Of a stretch of 45,519 bases of DNA, positions 17,274-25,141 are shown piece after piece. The stretch is from JBDTNL01 sp039933785. GTDB lineage: Bacteria > Acidobacteriota > Thermoanaerobaculia > Multivoradales > JAGPDF01. The stretch is from the NCBI GenBank assembly GCA_039933785.1, contig JBDTNL010000030.1, forward strand, positions 1-45,519, in the 5' to 3' direction. The notes beneath the pieces are model-generated. The model was not told the DNA's origin, made no database searches, and saw nothing but the letters and a program-made list of their open reading frames with translations. A program made the translations under genes and the position numbers. Position 1 is the first letter of the stretch, and each line of letters begins with the position of its first letter.

Positions 17274-19166
17274 CTAGAGGTATCCGAGAGCATGCAACCG
17301 GGCGCGGTCGTCTTCGCTAAGGGGTTGAGGAGAGGCCCCGTGAGCCGGCGCCCGGCGGTCACGGAGCCAGAGGCCGAGCACCGTCGAAAGCTCCTTTTCC
17401 TCCGCCATGCCCTTTCCCACCAGGTTCTGGGACTCTCCCGGGTCTGCTTGTAGGTCGTAGAGATATTCGCCGTCAGGGATCATGGGGTTGCCGGCACTCG
17501 TCATGTATTTATAGCGCTCGCTCCGCACCATGGCGCCCGTAGCCCCGGAATGTTCGCTGAACACTACCCGCCGGCCGTGCCGGTTCTCACCCACCAGCTC
17601 GGAGAGCGCGGTGCCGTCATTCTGTGGCGCAGCTATGCCCACGGCAGCGAGCAGAGTGGGGAAGAGGTCGATGCTCTGCACCAGCCCGCGCCGAACGCCC
17701 GGCGCGCGACCGCCCGGCCAGTGCACGATCATTGGCACGTGGGTGGTGGTGTCCCACAATCCAACGTGACGATAGAGGATGCCGTGTTCACCGAGATTCT
17801 CGCCGTGATCCGCCACCAGCACGATGATCGTGTTCTCGAGCATCCCGTGCGAGTCCATGGCGTCGAGCAAGCGGCCGACTTCGCGATCCAGGTAGGCGAC
17901 CTCGCCGTCGTAGAGATCGCGCTGGCCGCCGAGCACCGGCTCGTCGAACGCCCGGGGCCCGAGCTCGCGAAACGGCGACCACCCGAGTACGCGTCCGGCG
18001 CCGCTCGCCGTCGCCGGACGCTGGCCCGAAGCATAGGGCTGCGGCGGTGTGTGCGGGGTGTGCGGATCGAAGAGGTGAACCCAGGCAAAGAACGGTGCGT
18101 GCGCTTTTTCCAACCAGTCCCAGGCCGCGCCGGTCGCCATCTCCGCGGAGAGATGTTCGCTCGCTTCGACGACCGTCCCGAAGCCGCGGCCGAGGCCTGA
18201 ATTGTGATCGCCGAGATGGCGTGCCGAGATCACCGCGAAGGTGTCATAGCCCCGCGCCGCGAGCAGCTGCGCCAAGGTCACCTGCGCCGGCGCGAGCGGG
18301 GTCAGCAAGTCATACACGCCATGATTCTTGCCGTACAAGCCGGTCAGAATCGAGGCGAAGCTTGGATTGGTGACGTTGAGGGCGGTGAACGCATCGGGAT
18401 AGACGTCGCTGATCGAAGCGAGGCGATCGATCGACGGCGTCAGCGACACCTTGCCGGGGCGTGGTCCGATCGCATCGGCGCGCAGGGTATCGATGCCGAG
18501 CAAAAGGATGTTGGGCGGTGGCTTCCCGGGGTCACTCTTGGCCTCTTCCGTAAAGCGGTGGCTCTTGATCCGGGTGTAGACGGTCGGCGATCCCCACAAC
18601 GCATACGGCCAGAGGGCGGGAGTTGCATCCGCAGGCACCTCGCCGTCGACTTGCATCAGGAGGTCGACCTCCTGATTGCGCCATCGCGCGAGGTCGAGCT
18701 CGGCGGCGGCGGGCGCGAACACCGAAGCCGGGCCGCTCGGCTGGTGAAACAGCTCCGTGATCTCGCCGCTGGCGGCGCGCACGCCGGCGCGCAGGGTACA
18801 GGGTCTGCTGCAACTCAACGGGGTGAGCGAGAGATACGGTTGCTCGCCGAGTTGGAGACTCCACTTCAGGCGACTGCCGAGGGTCTGCTTCAGAGCGTTC
18901 ACTTGGCCGGCTGGACGCTTAGGGAACGCTTCCAGCTGCTTGGCGGGTACGAGCTCGAGGTTGCGGACTTCCTCGGCGCCGAGAAACGAAACGACCGGGC
19001 GCGAGAGCGGATGATTTCGCCCAGGGAAAGCCCGGATCTCGATTTGCGGGGGCAGCGACCACAGCTCGAAACGGTGCCACGCCAGCCGCGTGCCTCCCGG
19101 TCTGCAGTGCGCGAGGGCGATTGCGGAAAGCGTGATCCCGATGGCGAGGAGGTAGCGCCGATACAT
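17274..19166 (-). CDS. Sulfatase-superfamily protein with Thr at the nucleophile position
   Basis: 630 residues. N-terminal hydrophobic segment ending LAHC (Cys21), a possible but atypical lipobox. Residues 30-215 have no family I recognise. The alkaline-phosphatase/sulfatase core starts at PNILLLGIDTLRADAIG (metal Asp226) and continues through PSFASILTGLYGKNHGV, FDPHTPHTP, LVADHGENLGEHG and EYLYDLQADPGESQNLV. At the position of the formylglycine Cys/Ser the sequence is TNPSF (Thr266), and the Arg of CxPSR is Phe, so classical FGly maturation is not possible. It may be a phospho- or sulfo-transferase/hydrolase using Thr. Divergent from the second sulfatase, 51 bp apart; TACACT lies 8 nt before the ATG. 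Confidence 0.85.
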   Translation of the reverse strand: MYRRYLLAIGITLSAIALAHCRPGGTRLAWHRFELWSLPPQIEIRAFPGRNHPLSRPVVSFLGAEEVRNLELVPAKQLEAFPKRPAGQVNALKQTLGSRLKWSLQLGEQPYLSLTPLSCSRPCTLRAGVRAASGEITELFHQPSGPASVFAPAAAELDLARWRNQEVDLLMQVDGEVPADATPALWPYALWGSPTVYTRIKSHRFTEEAKSDPGKPPPNILLLGIDTLRADAIGPRPGKVSLTPSIDRLASISDVYPDAFTALNVTNPSFASILTGLYGKNHGVYDLLTPLAPAQVTLAQLLAARGYDTFAVISARHLGDHNSGLGRGFGTVVEASEHLSAEMATGAAWDWLEKAHAPFFAWVHLFDPHTPHTPPQPYASGQRPATASGAGRVLGWSPFRELGPRAFDEPVLGGQRDLYDGEVAYLDREVGRLLDAMDSHGMLENTIIVLVADHGENLGEHGILYRHVGLWDTTTHVPMIVHWPGGRAPGVRRGLVQSIDLFPTLLAAVGIAAPQNDGTALSELVGENRHGRRVVFSEHSGATGAMVRSERYKYMTSAGNPMIPDGEYLYDLQADPGESQNLVGKGMAEEKELSTVLGLWLRDRRAPAHGASPQPLSEDDRARLHALGYL

Positions 19167-19174
19167 GCCGAGCG

Positions 19175-19180
19175 AGTGTA
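19175..19180 (-). promoter_or_regulatory. -10 element of the Thr-type sulfatase gene
   Basis: Minus strand TACACT, 8 nt, ATG 19166. No Shine-Dalgarno: leaderless arrangement. Confidence 0.45.
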
Positions 19181-19203
19181 CCGTGCGCTGATTGTTCGTG
19201 CAG

Positions 19204-19209
19204 TAGGCT
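19204..19209 (+). promoter_or_regulatory. -10 element of the FGly-type sulfatase gene
   Basis: TAGGCT, 8 nt, ATG 19218. Faces the opposite -10 at 19175-19180 within the 51-bp divergent gap, so the two promoters would compete for space. Confidence 0.45.
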
Positions 19210-19217
19210 ACGCCGCG

Positions 19218-20768
19218 ATGGAGAGACGGCGAGCACCGGCAGTTCCAGAGAGGCCTCGGTTCGGGTATCGATTCCTGTGTCTCGCACTAGTGCTCTCGGC
19301 ATGCGGCCGGAGTGCCACACCACCCGCGCCGGGCCCGACGCACTCGCCACAACCCAACATCATTCTGCTGCTCACCGACGACCAGGATCTCCTGATGAAT
19401 TCCCTCGACACCATGCCGCGGACGCGCGCCTGGCTCACCGAGCAGGGGGCGTCATTTTCGAGCTTCTTCGTCACCCAGGCACTCTGCTGTCCGTCGCGGG
19501 CCTCGATTCTCACCGGACGATACGTGCACAACCACGGAGTCGTCACCACGACCCCACCGGATGGCGGCTTCGTGAAGTTCCACGGCGCGGGCCTCGAGTC
19601 GCAGACCATCGCGGTCGCCTTGGAGCGTGCGGGGTATCGAACGGCGCTCTTCGGCAAGTACTTCAACGGCTATCCGCGTGGTGAGGCGCTGACTTTCGTG
19701 CCTCAGGGGTGGAATGAGTGGGAGGTCCCCACTTCCGTGATCGCGGCCTATTCCGAGCTCAACTACACGTTGAACGTCAACGGCAAGCTGGTCCCGCACG
19801 CCGCGCTGCCCGAGGACTATTTCACCGATGTGCTGTCCCGTGCGGCCGCTGATTTCGTGACTCGTCAAGCCGCGGCCGCGCAGCCGTTCTTCCTGTACCT
19901 CGCCCCGGTAGCACCGCACCGGCCGTTCATTCCTGCCGCCCGCCATGCCGAGGCCTTCAAGGGACTTCGCGTGCCTCGAACCCCCTCGTTCAACGAGGAG
20001 GATGTGAGCGACAAGCCGCTCTTCCTGCAGCGTCCACCGCTGCGTCCATTCGAGATTAGGGAGCTCGATCGAATCTACCGAGCTCGCGCGCAGTCGATGT
20101 TGGCAATCGACGAGATGGTCGAGGCCCTGTTCGGCGCGTTGAAAAGCGCCGGAGTGCTGGACAACACCTTCGTATTCTTTGCCTCCGACAACGGTGTTCA
20201 CCTTGGTCAGCATCGGCTGGATGCGCGCAAGAACACCGCATACGAGGAGGATGTGCACGTGCCATTGCTCGTGCGAGGTCCAGGAGTTCCAGCCGGCCGG
20301 GTGATTCCTGAGCTGGCGGCCAACATCGATCTCGCGCCGACCTTCGCCGAGCTCGCGGGCGTGGCGCTCCCGGGCGCGATCGACGGGCGATCGTTGGTTT
20401 CACTCTGGAGCGGTCGCGACGCGGGCGCGGTATCGACGCCATGGCGCCAAGCGATCCTGCTCGAACATCCCGATCCGCCGTCCCGCGCCGCCAAGGCGGC
20501 CGCGCGCGCGGCGCAGCTTCGCGATTCGGAAGAGGAGGGCTTGCCCTCGCCGCCCTTCATGGGATTGCGGATGGCGACCGAGAGCTATGTCGAGTATGGG
20601 GATGGGTCGTGCGAGGACTACGACCTGGCGAAAGATCCCCAACAGCTCGACAACCGCTGCGCCCATCTCGCACCGCCAGCGCGGAAGGAGCGCTCGGCTT
20701 GGCTTCGCGTTCTCGCTACCTGCCAAGGCGCGACCTGCCGAACACTGGAGAATCGGCCCCCGAGCTAG
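19218..20768 (+). CDS. Formylglycine-type sulfatase, lipoprotein
   Basis: 516 residues from ATG 19218; the frame is open for 1 kb upstream, antisense to the other sulfatase, but that part is a shadow. Lipobox LSAC (Cys29) suggests envelope anchoring. Type I sulfatase core: NIILLLTDDQD (metal Asp54, Asp55), CCPSRASILTGRY with Cys90 as the residue to be oxidised to formylglycine, LFGKYFNGYP, APHRPF, FFASDNGVHLGQHR. Hydrolyses sulfate esters; substrate not inferable. It needs a maturation enzyme (FGE or anSME), none of which is in the window. Convergent with the arylsulfotransferase-like gene, 4-bp overlap. Confidence 0.92.
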   Translation: MERRRAPAVPERPRFGYRFLCLALVLSACGRSATPPAPGPTHSPQPNIILLLTDDQDLLMNSLDTMPRTRAWLTEQGASFSSFFVTQALCCPSRASILTGRYVHNHGVVTTTPPDGGFVKFHGAGLESQTIAVALERAGYRTALFGKYFNGYPRGEALTFVPQGWNEWEVPTSVIAAYSELNYTLNVNGKLVPHAALPEDYFTDVLSRAAADFVTRQAAAAQPFFLYLAPVAPHRPFIPAARHAEAFKGLRVPRTPSFNEEDVSDKPLFLQRPPLRPFEIRELDRIYRARAQSMLAIDEMVEALFGALKSAGVLDNTFVFFASDNGVHLGQHRLDARKNTAYEEDVHVPLLVRGPGVPAGRVIPELAANIDLAPTFAELAGVALPGAIDGRSLVSLWSGRDAGAVSTPWRQAILLEHPDPPSRAAKAAARAAQLRDSEEEGLPSPPFMGLRMATESYVEYGDGSCEDYDLAKDPQQLDNRCAHLAPPARKERSAWLRVLATCQGATCRTLENRPPS

Positions 20769-22042
20769 TTGCCGAAGTTGAGCGGCAGGCGCAGCATCTC
20801 GAACACCACCGCCACGAGCTCGTTCTTCTCCCCCGCGCGGTAGGGGCTGCGGTACTCCCAAACAGTCTCGCCGCCGGGAGTCACCTCGATGGCTCGCCCG
20901 TTTTCAGACTCAGTGATCAAGGTATCCCCGTTGGGCAGACGCTGCGCGGTGCCAAGGGTTCGCGACGAAAGCTCATGGCCATCAGTCGAGCCGTATTGCC
21001 AGACGACCGCGCCGTCGTGAGGATCAATCTCGAGGACCCGCGAGTGGTCGCGGTCGAGTCCCACGTTGTCGAACAGCAGCAGGTGACTGTTGTCGAGCAC
21101 CGTCGGTTGATGCTGCCGCTTCCACGCACCGCGCATAGCCCATACCACCTTGCGTTGCGCGGGATCGATGACCGCCAGCGTGTCGAGCTGGAGCACCGAG
21201 ATCAGGATGTTGCCCTTCTTGAAGGCGGGAATCTCGTCGGCGAGCCGGCCATCGAGGAGCTCGAGGGTGTTGGTGTGGAAGATGTCGCCGTGGTCGTTCA
21301 TGCCCTGGAGCAGAATCGCGTGCGGTGACCCCTCGAAGGCCTCGAGCAGCGAGATGCGGTCCTTCCGCGTGCCGTCCGGCGCCAATATGCTGATGAAGTC
21401 CTCGAGCACTCCGAGGGTCGGATTCAAGCGAGGAATGAGCTTGCCTTCGCGGTCGAGCACGAAGATCGTCCCGTCGGCCGCGACCTCGAGGTCGTGGTGA
21501 AAACCGCCGGCCTTCGCCCAGAGGACTTTCGACGAGCGGTCGAGCTTCACCAGTCCATGTCCGTCGAAAATCGCCAGAAGATCGCCATTCGGGTACAGCC
21601 AGGCGCGGCGCCAGAAGTCGAACTTGCGGATCTGCGGGTCGCGAGCGAGGTCGGGGAACACATCCGCCACCGAGGCGTGCCAGCGCCGAAGCTCCTTCCC
21701 CTCCATGGTCATCAGGATCGCTTCGGGCGCGTGGCCCGAAGTGAAGAGGTTGAGGCCGCGGAAGGCTCGTGCCGGGTCGAAACGCACCACGCCGGATTCG
21801 TTCGAAGGCGCGTGGTAGCCGCCGAGGTAGGGCACCGCCTGTAGCTGGGCCGCGGTCTCGTTGGCCGTGGCGCCCGGGGTCGCGCGCGCCTTGCGCCACT
21901 TGCCGTCAGGTGCACCTGACGGCTCGGAGGCGAGTCCTGGCGGCTGCTGCGCCGGTCGTTGCTCGGGTCGCGATCGGCCGCACTGCAGGGCCAGTACCGC
22001 CGCCGTGGATGCTAGAACCCAGGGCAGAATCACGCGTCGCAT
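20765..22042 (-). CDS. Arylsulfotransferase (ASST)-like beta-propeller lipoprotein
   Basis: 425 residues. Hydrophobic N-terminus ending LALQC (Cys21), a plausible lipobox. The body is a repeat-rich propeller: YPNGDLLAIFDGHGLVKLD, GFHHDLEVAADGTIFVLDRE, MNDHGDIFHTNTLELLD, QHQPTVLDNSHLLLFDN and LPNGDTLITESENGRAIEVTPGGETVWEYRSP. This pattern, with paired His residues in the HHD and HQP segments, matches the arylsulfotransferase family, which moves sulfuryl groups between phenolic compounds. Its position beside two sulfatases supports a link to sulfate esters. Some ASST-like proteins are uncharacterised, so activity is inferred. TATCCT lies 9 nt before the ATG. Confidence 0.8.
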   Translation of the reverse strand: MRRVILPWVLASTAAVLALQCGRSRPEQRPAQQPPGLASEPSGAPDGKWRKARATPGATANETAAQLQAVPYLGGYHAPSNESGVVRFDPARAFRGLNLFTSGHAPEAILMTMEGKELRRWHASVADVFPDLARDPQIRKFDFWRRAWLYPNGDLLAIFDGHGLVKLDRSSKVLWAKAGGFHHDLEVAADGTIFVLDREGKLIPRLNPTLGVLEDFISILAPDGTRKDRISLLEAFEGSPHAILLQGMNDHGDIFHTNTLELLDGRLADEIPAFKKGNILISVLQLDTLAVIDPAQRKVVWAMRGAWKRQHQPTVLDNSHLLLFDNVGLDRDHSRVLEIDPHDGAVVWQYGSTDGHELSSRTLGTAQRLPNGDTLITESENGRAIEVTPGGETVWEYRSPYRAGEKNELVAVVFEMLRLPLNFGN

Positions 22043-22051
22043 CGAGAGCGC

Positions 22052-22057
22052 AGGATA
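22052..22057 (-). promoter_or_regulatory. -10 element of the ASST-like gene
   Basis: Minus strand TATCCT, 9 nt, ATG 22042; no Shine-Dalgarno. Confidence 0.4.
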
Positions 22058-22085
22058 CCAGCGCCGGGTGTAGCGAGGCCTTTGT

Positions 22086-22091
22086 TAGACT
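22086..22091 (+). promoter_or_regulatory. -10 element of the PASTA-rpe operon
   Basis: TAGACT, 8 nt, ATG 22100. The identical hexamer and spacing occur before gatB (31033-31038). Confidence 0.5.
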
Positions 22092-22099
22092 CCTCCTCG

Positions 22100-22843
22100 A
22101 TGCGTCGCTGGCTGCGGTTTTTCGGATTGGCGGCCTACGCCGTGCTGGTCCTAGTGGTCTTCCTCCTCACCGGCTATCTCTCCTTCAGCGGCTTCGTGCG
22201 AAGCGGCGTGACCGGGACCCCGGAGCTCACCGGCATGACCGACAGCGAGGCCGTCGCCCTCCTGTCCGACCATGGGCTGCGCTTGAAGGAGCGTGAAGGC
22301 GAAGAGGCCTTCGACGAGCAGGTGGCCCCCGGACGCGTCCTGCGACAGCGACCGCACGCCGGCAGCCCGGTGAAGCGCGGCAGCGTGGTCGAGGTGGTCT
22401 TCTCGCGCGGCCCGCAGCGCCTTCAGGTGCCCGACCTCCTAGGCCAAGCCGTCCAGTCGGCGCAGGTCGCGCTGGCCGCGGTGGGTCTTCCCGCCGGCCG
22501 CACGCTTTCGGTCTGGAGCGACCGTCAAACGCCAGGCCTGGTTACGCTGCAGAACCCGCCACCGGGCAGCCTGGTCGATCGCGAGACGCCGATCGATCTA
22601 TTCGTCTCGGTGGGTGACAGCGCGGAGACCTACGTCATGCCGGATCTGATCTATCGCGGGTATGACGAGGTGAAGACGTTCTTCGATCGCGGCGGTTTCC
22701 GGCTCGGCAGCGTGAAGTTCGAAGCCTACGAAGGCGTCGCTCGCGGCGTCGTCCTGCGCCAGTTCCCGCTGCCGGGACATCCGGTACGACGGCAGGACTC
22801 GATCGCTTTGGTCGTTGCGGCGGGTGCCGGGGAGGGGTCTTGA
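22100..22843 (+). CDS. PASTA-domain membrane protein
   Basis: 247 residues. One N-terminal membrane helix (about 7-32), then three PASTA-like repeats outside: TPELTGMTDSEAVALLSDHGLRLKERE (about 39-105), VPDLLGQAVQSAQVALAAVGLPAG (about 107-173) and MPDLIYRGYDEVKTFFDRGGFRLG (about 179-245). Each ends with a turn such as PPPGSLV or PLPGHPV followed by a strand. PASTA domains bind muropeptides or peptidoglycan and are normally the sensor part of Ser/Thr kinases; here there is no kinase domain. First gene of a run with rpe, bamD-like and cpoB-like genes. Confidence 0.88.
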   Translation: MRRWLRFFGLAAYAVLVLVVFLLTGYLSFSGFVRSGVTGTPELTGMTDSEAVALLSDHGLRLKEREGEEAFDEQVAPGRVLRQRPHAGSPVKRGSVVEVVFSRGPQRLQVPDLLGQAVQSAQVALAAVGLPAGRTLSVWSDRQTPGLVTLQNPPPGSLVDRETPIDLFVSVGDSAETYVMPDLIYRGYDEVKTFFDRGGFRLGSVKFEAYEGVARGVVLRQFPLPGHPVRRQDSIALVVAAGAGEGS

Positions 22844-22845
22844 CC

Positions 22846-23508
22846 ATGCTGATCGCGCCATCGATTCTCTCCGCCGATCTCGCCGACTTGGCGGGTGCCC
22901 TGGTGCTCTGCGAAAGGGCGCCCGCGGATTGGGTGCATGTCGACGTGATGGACGGCCATTTCGTGCCCAACCTCTCGTTCGGATTGCCAGTTCTCGCGGC
23001 GATCTCCAAGCGGACGTCCTTGCCGCTCGACGTGCATCTCATGATTACCAACCCCGACGAGATGGCCGAGGCCTATGTTGGCGCTGGTGCGGCCGCGGTC
23101 ACCGTGCATTGGGAGGCGACGCGTCATCTACACCGCCTGCTGAGTGCGATTCGGCGTCGTGGTGCCAGAGCTGGCGTGGCAATCAATCCGGCGACGCCGG
23201 CGGAGGTCTTGGTGGATATCCTGCCCCAGGTAGACCAGGTGTTGTTGATGTCGGTCAACCCCGGATTCTCGGGTCAGGAGTTCATTCCGGAAACTCTCGA
23301 CAAGGCGCGACGTCTGCGCCAGATCCTGGCCGGCGAGGGCGGACGAATTCGCGTCGGCCTGGACGGCGGGGTCGGGCGGAGTAATATCCATCAGGCGGCC
23401 GAGGCCGGCGTGCACTATTGCGTCGCCGGCTCGGCCGTGTTTGCCGCCGCCGATCCGGTGGCGGAGATTCGAGCGCTCAGAAGCGCCGCAAGCGGAGATC
23501 TCGCATGA
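22846..23508 (+). CDS. rpe: Ribulose-phosphate 3-epimerase
   Basis: 220 residues. IAPSILSADLADL at the N-terminus, HVDVMDGHFVPNLSFG, LDVHLMI, MSVNPGFSGQEFIP and VGLDGGV: the full set of catalytic and phosphate-binding motifs of the TIM-barrel epimerase that interconverts ribulose 5-phosphate and xylulose 5-phosphate in the pentose phosphate pathway. The ATG at 22846 is used rather than TTG at 22840, as GGAGGGG lies 8 nt before it. 2 bp after the PASTA gene and overlapping the next gene by 4 bp. Confidence 0.95.
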   Translation: MLIAPSILSADLADLAGALVLCERAPADWVHVDVMDGHFVPNLSFGLPVLAAISKRTSLPLDVHLMITNPDEMAEAYVGAGAAAVTVHWEATRHLHRLLSAIRRRGARAGVAINPATPAEVLVDILPQVDQVLLMSVNPGFSGQEFIPETLDKARRLRQILAGEGGRIRVGLDGGVGRSNIHQAAEAGVHYCVAGSAVFAAADPVAEIRALRSAASGDLA

Positions 23509-24248
23509 AGTCGAAATGGTGCGCCGGAGTCCTGGCGCTCGCTTTGTTGGCCGGCTGCAAGTCGTCGACGCCGAAGGATCCTCTGCTCGATCTCGCGGCC
23601 CGCGAGTCGCTGGTGCAGGGCAAGGCGCTCTTGGGGAAGCAGAAATATGCGCAGGCGCGCAAGTATTTCCAGCATGCTTTCGAGGCCGAGCCCAATTCGT
23701 CCGCCGGCCGCGAGGGACTTCTGCTCGCGGCCGACACGCTCTATCTCGAGGGCGGAAACACCAGTCTCATCCAAGCCGAGGCCAAGTATCGGGACTTCCA
23801 GAACCGGTTCCCGACCAGCGATCGCGCGCCATATGTCCAGTTCCAGGTGGCGCGCTCGCTCGTGGGCCGCATGGAGCGGCCGGATCGCGACCAGTCCGTC
23901 GCGCAGAAGGCGCTCGAGTCACTGCGTGATTTGAGCCGGCTCTATCCAACCAGCGAATACGCCGCACAGGCGCAGGAAGAGGTGAAGAAAGTGCGCGAGA
24001 ACCTGGCTGAGCACGAGTTTATGGTCGGTCGGTTCTACTTGCGTTATGGCCTTCCGGCGGCGGCGGTTAAGCGCCTTGAATACCTACTTACCAGCTACCC
24101 CGAGTACGACCATCAGGACAAAGTCCTCTACCATCTGGGTAAGGCCTACGGTCAGCAAGGCGAAAAGGAGAAGGCGCAAGCGCAGTACGACAAGCTGCGC
24201 ACCGACTTCCCGAAGAGTCCGTTCGTCGCCAAGGTGAAAGCGGGATGA
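23505..24248 (+). CDS. bamD: Outer-membrane assembly lipoprotein, BamD-like
   Basis: 247 residues. Lipobox LAGC with Cys18. Then TPR-like helices: GKALLGKQKYAQARKYFQHAFEAEP, AEAKYRDFQNRFPTSDRAPYVQFQVARSL, the BamD-typical LRDLSRLYPTSEYAAQAQEEVKKVRENLAEHEFMVGRFYLR, and LLTSYPEYDHQDKVLYHLGKAYGQ. BamD is the essential lipoprotein partner of BamA in folding outer-membrane proteins. 4-bp overlaps at both ends put it in the rpe operon. Confidence 0.88.
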   Translation: MKSKWCAGVLALALLAGCKSSTPKDPLLDLAARESLVQGKALLGKQKYAQARKYFQHAFEAEPNSSAGREGLLLAADTLYLEGGNTSLIQAEAKYRDFQNRFPTSDRAPYVQFQVARSLVGRMERPDRDQSVAQKALESLRDLSRLYPTSEYAAQAQEEVKKVRENLAEHEFMVGRFYLRYGLPAAAVKRLEYLLTSYPEYDHQDKVLYHLGKAYGQQGEKEKAQAQYDKLRTDFPKSPFVAKVKAG

Positions 24249-24991
24249 GCCGCGTGCGGCGATGGCTGCCTTCGGTGCTCGCGGTCCTGGCCCTGGCGGG
24301 CTGCGCGACCGGCGGCGCAACTCCCGAGGCCGGTGCAGATGTCTTAGCGCTTCAATCCCGAGTGCTCGAGCTGCAGCGCAAGGCGGCAGTGACCGAGGTC
24401 GAGCTCGCACGGCTGCGTCAACAGGTGGCGGCGCTCGAAGCACGCCAAGGTTCCGCGGCGCTTTCTCCGCCGCCTGCCGCAATGGCACCGGCGCTGGTAC
24501 CGGCACGCCCGCAGGCAGCAAAGCCGATCGAGGAGCAGGATCTCGAACCGGCCATCGCGCCGGCGTCTTCACCGGCTGCGCAAGTCCAGCCAACGGCGCT
24601 GGCGGCACAGATCTCCGCCGAAGGCCAGGCGGCCTATGACGAAGCCTATGCGCTCTTTCATCAAGGTCGATATGTCGACGCGGAGTCGGCGTTCCAACGC
24701 TTCCTGCAGAGCAATCCGCGCACCGACCTCACCGACAACGCGTTCTACTGGATCGGCGAAAGCCGCTTCGCGCGCGGCGATCTGCGCGGAGCCTTGGCGG
24801 CGTTTCGCCAAACCATCGAGAGTTACCCGTCGGGCAACAAGGTTCCGGACGCCCTCTTGAAGGCTGGGCAGTGCCTTCAGGCGCTGGGGGATGCCGATGG
24901 CGCCAAGGCGAGTTTCGAGGAGATCGTGCGGCGCTTTCCCGAAGCCGCGGCGGCCGTGGTCGCCCGGGAGCGCTTGGACGCGATGCCCTGA
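24245..24991 (+). CDS. CpoB/YbgF-like tol-pal associated lipoprotein
   Basis: 248 residues. Lipobox LAGC with Cys20, a coiled coil (about 33-68: LQSRVLELQRKAAVTEVELARLRQQVAALEARQ), a Pro/Ala linker, and C-terminal TPRs: YDEAYALFHQGRYVDAESAFQRFLQSNPRTDLTDNAFYWIGESRFARGD. This is the layout of CpoB/YbgF, which links peptidoglycan synthesis to outer-membrane constriction. No tol or pal gene is in the window. Last gene of the PASTA-rpe-bamD run. Confidence 0.85.
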   Translation: MSRVRRWLPSVLAVLALAGCATGGATPEAGADVLALQSRVLELQRKAAVTEVELARLRQQVAALEARQGSAALSPPPAAMAPALVPARPQAAKPIEEQDLEPAIAPASSPAAQVQPTALAAQISAEGQAAYDEAYALFHQGRYVDAESAFQRFLQSNPRTDLTDNAFYWIGESRFARGDLRGALAAFRQTIESYPSGNKVPDALLKAGQCLQALGDADGAKASFEEIVRRFPEAAAAVVARERLDAMP

Positions 24992-25029
24992 GGGGCGCCG
25001 GGGGGCTCAAATACCTCTAGCGATACTTG

Positions 25030-25111
25030 AACCAAGTCGGCCTAACCCTTGACCCTGTAAGGGGAAGGTGCTACCTTCCAGTGAGTCATCTGCGCTTCGA
25101 TTCACTTGGTT
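25030..25111 (+). promoter_or_regulatory. Promoter of the LysM gene with overlapping inverted repeats
   Basis: TTGACC (25049-25054), 17-nt spacer, TACCTT (25072-25077). Dyads overlap the core: CCCT-GTA-AGGG (25053-25063) in the spacer and GGAAGGT-GCT-ACCTTCC (25063-25079) over the -10. AACCAAGT (25030-25037) and ACTTGGTT (25104-25111) form an outer 8-bp inverted repeat. A repressor or activator site is plausible; the regulator is unknown. Confidence 0.5.
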
Positions 25112-25141
25112 GGCCGGATTCGAGTACCGCTGGAGGCCCGA

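Noticed and set aside
18204..19217. Long N-terminal extension of the FGly-type sulfatase frame
   Set aside because: Antisense to the other sulfatase; the lipoprotein signal starts at the ATG at 19218 with a -10 element 8 nt upstream.
25049..25079. MerR-type metal-responsive promoter
   Set aside because: The spacer is 17 nt, not the 19-20 nt typical for MerR-family control, and no MerR gene or metal exporter is near; kept only as a general regulated promoter.
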